Of a DNA stretch of 14,838 nucleotides, positions 12,590-14,838 are shown one piece after another. Every line of letters starts with the position of its first letter. Position 1 is the first letter of the stretch. The stretch lies in NCBI GenBank assembly GCA_036387255.1, contig DASVUC010000181.1, forward strand, positions 1-14,838, read 5' to 3'. Origin of the DNA: DASVUC01 sp036387255 (lineage in GTDB: Bacteria > Planctomycetota > Phycisphaerae > Tepidisphaerales > Tepidisphaeraceae). The notes below the pieces were generated by a model. It had not been told where the DNA came from and ran no database searches. It was given only the letters and a program-made list of their open reading frames with translations. The translations under genes and the position numbers were made by a program.

Positions 12590-12846
12590 GACAGAACCTG
12601 AACTACATCATCCGAGGCCACCACCACGACCTCAAGCGGCCAAGTTATCGCTTGATGAGTTGGATGCATAATCGTTGAAGTGACGTGAGGTAAATTCTTT
12701 GGCTCTGTGCAATGTGCTGGCCCAATATTGGTTGCCGCCGTGCAATCTGAGTAGTCGTCTCTGACACCCGCGGTCACTGTCACAGACGCTTCGCGAGCGT
12801 AACAAACCAAACCACTGGCCAATCCAAGCGAGCAGAAATACTTCAA
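12586..12846 (-). CDS. Possible small ORF, unknown
   Basis: An 86-codon frame with a TTG start and no clear ribosome site. The product has a short hydrophobic start (FCSLGLASGLVCYA), several cysteines and a Val-rich end (EVVVVASDDVVQVL). No family is recognised. Support comes from the exact ATGA overlap of its stop with the start of the next gene, and from lack of any other reading of this stretch. The DNA is less GC-rich than its surroundings. It could be a remnant of a longer gene or not coding at all. Confidence 0.3.
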   Translation of the reverse strand: MKYFCSLGLASGLVCYAREASVTVTAGVRDDYSDCTAATNIGPAHCTEPKNLPHVTSTIMHPTHQAITWPLEVVVVASDDVVQVLS

Positions 12847-12968
12847 CGGTGTAGGGAATTGAGGGGGATTTCGGGTAGCAGCTGTAGGGAGTTTTTTCGC
12901 TTCCAGCGGGCCCTACTTCCACTCTCCTCTTCCTCCCCCCATTCAAGCCCCTCCGATGTGAGGGTGGG

Positions 12969-13391
12969 TTAATGAGACCCGGACCCTTTATCGCTTCTCG
13001 CCCCCTGATTTGGGGCAACGGACCGATTGTCGTCGACTGCTTTACCCTCAAAGATCCCCCGCACGGCGCGGCACCAGCGTAGGGCGACATAGAGGCAGAC
13101 GCCGCCGACGAGCGTGAGCATCACCGACATGAACAAATCGCCGGGGAAATCGCGCGTGGGGCTCTTCCTGAAGGCGGAAACCATTCCCATGCAGCCGATG
13201 ATGAACATCGGCACGCCGAACAGTCCTGCACCGACGCCCAAGACACCCACCGCGATCGCCAACACCGGGCGGCCCGTGCGGCCGCTGGGCGACGCGTAGC
13301 TTAGTACTGGTTCATCGCGCGCATGATGCGGGATTCGCTGAGGATCGAATGTCAACGGCGGCATTGTACATCGGCCAGCTACAGGTGACAT
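12969..13391 (-). CDS. Small membrane protein, unknown function
   Basis: A 140-residue protein. It has a cytoplasmic or periplasmic N-terminal stretch of about 40 residues, a long hydrophobic segment (about 43-73, VLAIAVGVLGVGAGLFGVPM then FIIGCMGMVSAF), a second (86-106, LFMSVMLTLVGGVCLYVALRW), and a polar tail. No enzymatic motif is seen. ATG 13391 has GGAAG seven bases upstream; ATG 13364 (MPPLTFDP) looks more natural as a protein start but lacks a ribosome site. The gene is divergent from the RTX-repeat gene and probably belongs to the host chromosome beyond the element. The 122-base gap 12847-12968 shows no gene. Confidence 0.65.
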   Translation of the reverse strand: MSPVAGRCTMPPLTFDPQRIPHHARDEPVLSYASPSGRTGRPVLAIAVGVLGVGAGLFGVPMFIIGCMGMVSAFRKSPTRDFPGDLFMSVMLTLVGGVCLYVALRWCRAVRGIFEGKAVDDNRSVAPNQGARSDKGSGSH

Positions 13392-13393
13392 CC

Positions 13394-13420
13394 AGCTTCT
13401 TCCAACATCGGGAGGAAGCT
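13394..13420. repeat. Imperfect hairpin over the membrane-protein ribosome site
   Basis: AGCTTCTTCC (13394-13403) and GGAGGAAGCT (13411-13420) pair at nine of ten positions. The first arm contains the ribosome site of the minus-strand membrane-protein gene, so folding could mask it. Confidence 0.4.
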
Positions 13421-13431
13421 ATGGGCGGGGT

Positions 13432-13448
13432 CTGGGGCAGCGCCCCAG
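13432..13448. repeat. Perfect 7-bp hairpin in divergent gap
   Basis: CTGGGGC (13432-13438) and GCCCCAG (13442-13448) form a perfect stem around AGC. No T-run follows. It lies between two divergent genes, so it is not a terminator of either. Confidence 0.45.
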
Positions 13449-13497
13449 TTGAAGCTCCGTCGTCTTCTTCCTTACCTCAGAATGTCGCGACTCTGGC

Positions 13498-13525
13498 TTG
13501 GTTCGGTGGGGTTCCCGGCTATAAT
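13498..13525 (+). promoter_or_regulatory. Probable promoter of the RTX-repeat gene
   Basis: A perfect TATAAT (13520-13525) is preceded by TTGGTT (13498-13503) with a 16-base spacer. The predicted start leaves a leader of about 60 bases before the ATG at 13594. Confidence 0.5.
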
Positions 13526-13593
13526 GGCTCGCGGGAAGCGAAGGGGTAGTGGGTGGACGCGGTTCATCCCTTGCATATCCGGACGGAGCGGTG

Positions 13594-14838
13594 ATGCGGC
13601 GGCACGTTCTGCGCAATGGCGTCTTTTCAACGATCCAGCCTCTGGAGCGGCGGATGCTGCTGGCGTTCGCCGAGCTGTCCGCTCAGGGCACGCTGCTGGT
13701 TAGCGGCACCGACGCCGCCAACCAGATCACCGTCACCTCCAGCGGCGCACACGTCATCGCGGCGATGGATGGGGCGTCGCTTCAGTTCCCGCTGGCGAGC
13801 GTGAAGCGGGTTACCGTGGATGCGGGTGCAGGCGACGACAATGTCGAGATTCATGCTGCGCCTCCGTCATCGCTCCTTGGTCGCGACGGGAACGACAAAC
13901 TGTTCGGCGGGGCCGGTAATGACACCATTGACGGCGGCGCGGGCGATGACGTTCTAAATGGTGAAGGCGGAGACGACACATTGATCTCGGGCGAGGGCAA
14001 CGACATCATCGAGTATGCCGACCGAGGGAGCAGCTTCTTGTTTTGGATCGGACCAGTCGACTCCTCTGGTGCGAAGGAATTGCCCGCTGTTTCTGTGCTC
14101 AGTGAAGATCGGGGGGAGGCGGACTTCGTTCGGGATTTCCCGGAGAGCATCGGCGGCAGCAATTTTGCTGATGACTTCAAGATCACAAGTGGACCCCCTT
14201 ACGTCATGACGCTGCTTGGCCGTGGCGGGAATGATTTGTTTGAACGAAGCGGTGATCAGCAACTTGTGGAGTATGGTGGACCTGGGAACGATACATTTCA
14301 GGGGTACTATGGTGGCGGAACAGTGGGACCATTTTACCCGCCGACGCTCCTGGGAGGGCCCGGCAACGATACGTTCTACCTCTCGTTGCGGAATCCCGCA
14401 CTGGTTGATGGCGGCGTCGGTGGTGATGCAATCGTGCCGGCTGAAGATGCGGCCGGGCTTCGACTCAAGATCGACCTCGCCGATTTCACGAGCGTCGAAA
14501 ATGTTCGAGGTGCAATTGGTGGTCAGTTGATTATTGGGACATCGGCGGCAAACTCGCTAACAGCGGCTGACTACGCGCTCGGCACGCCAGCTACGCTTCT
14601 CGGCAACGGAGGCAGCGACACGATCACGGGCAGTGCTGGCGTAGACTCTCTCTCCGGGGGCGACGGCGACGACATCATCTCCGGCGGCGGCGGGAACGAC
14701 ACGATCTACGGCGGAGCGGGCAACGACGTGATCAACGGCAACAGCGGCAACGACCGCATCTACGGCGGGGTTGGCAACGACACGCTCCTCGGCTCCTCCG
14801 GCCGCGACCGACTCTACGGCGAAGCGGGCGATGACCTC
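13594..14838 (+). CDS. Planctomycete surface protein with RTX-type calcium-binding repeats, partial
   Basis: An open frame of 415 codons that runs off the window. The N-terminus (MRRHVLRNGVFSTIQ, then PLERRMLLA at 16-24) carries the LE-R-R-LL motif typical of planctomycete exported proteins instead of a classical signal peptide. GGxGxD nonapeptides of the hemolysin/RTX kind occupy 96-140 (GRDGNDKLFGGAGNDTI, DGGAGDDVL) and again from 339 to the edge (GGDGDDIISGGGGNDTIYGG and more). Between them are scattered single repeats (GGPGNDTF near 233 and 255) in otherwise unrepeated sequence. These repeats bind calcium and fold as a beta-roll outside the cell. ATG 13594 has GGAG five bases upstream and a TATAAT promoter. 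Any catalytic or anchoring domain would lie beyond the window. Confidence 0.88.
   Translation, partial: MRRHVLRNGVFSTIQPLERRMLLAFAELSAQGTLLVSGTDAANQITVTSSGAHVIAAMDGASLQFPLASVKRVTVDAGAGDDNVEIHAAPPSSLLGRDGNDKLFGGAGNDTIDGGAGDDVLNGEGGDDTLISGEGNDIIEYADRGSSFLFWIGPVDSSGAKELPAVSVLSEDRGEADFVRDFPESIGGSNFADDFKITSGPPYVMTLLGRGGNDLFERSGDQQLVEYGGPGNDTFQGYYGGGTVGPFYPPTLLGGPGNDTFYLSLRNPALVDGGVGGDAIVPAEDAAGLRLKIDLADFTSVENVRGAIGGQLIIGTSAANSLTAADYALGTPATLLGNGGSDTITGSAGVDSLSGGDGDDIISGGGGNDTIYGGAGNDVINGNSGNDRIYGGVGNDTLLGSSGRDRLYGEAGDDL

Noticed and set aside
12632..13090. 152-codon minus-strand frame
   Set aside because: Overlaps two better candidates, has no recognised motif and irregular composition.

Overview
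The window looks like chromosomal DNA from a GC-rich planctomycete, probably of the Phycisphaerae/Tepidisphaera type. This is inferred from an N-terminal PLERRMLLA motif on an RTX-repeat surface protein, a PEP-CTERM-like exported protein, exported Ig-like proteins and families of short inverted intergenic repeats. No rRNA or other taxonomic marker is present to confirm it.

Left part (1-7396) is ordinary host chromosome. It holds the start of a probable rhodanese-domain gene (-), a repeat-filled gap, a SAM-dependent O-methyltransferase (-), a secreted Ig-like protein with Gly-Ala tracts (+), a second repeat element, a PEP-CTERM-like exported protein (+) converging on a 3'-truncated short-chain dehydrogenase (-), a DUF2892/SRPBCC membrane protein (-), a two-gene operon (Lys/Ser-tailed small basic protein and a small coiled-coil protein, +), enoyl-ACP reductase FabI (+) and a single-domain response regulator (+).

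Centre (7397 to about 12850) is a tRNA-associated integrative element. A tRNA-Gly(GCC) gene with its own terminator is overlapped, on the opposite strand, by the 3' end of a tyrosine integrase gene. All element genes lie on the - strand. Read 5'->3' they are a possible small ORF, an unknown helical protein, two excisionase/AlpA-type HTH proteins, a primase/RepA-helicase locus, a TubC_N-like small protein, an XRE regulator and the integrase. Start/stop overlaps link many of them, so most are probably one transcript, with an extra promoter in front of XRE-int. The primase/helicase is split over three reading frames by two opposite single-base shifts, although its zinc-finger, TOPRIM and RepA-type ATPase domains all remain recognisable. 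No relaxase, capsid, terminase or second attachment site is visible, so this is a small island of satellite or mobilizable type, or a decaying one.

Right part (12969-14838) appears to be host again: a small two-helix membrane protein (-), then a divergent planctomycete surface protein with RTX-type calcium-binding repeats that runs off the window end.
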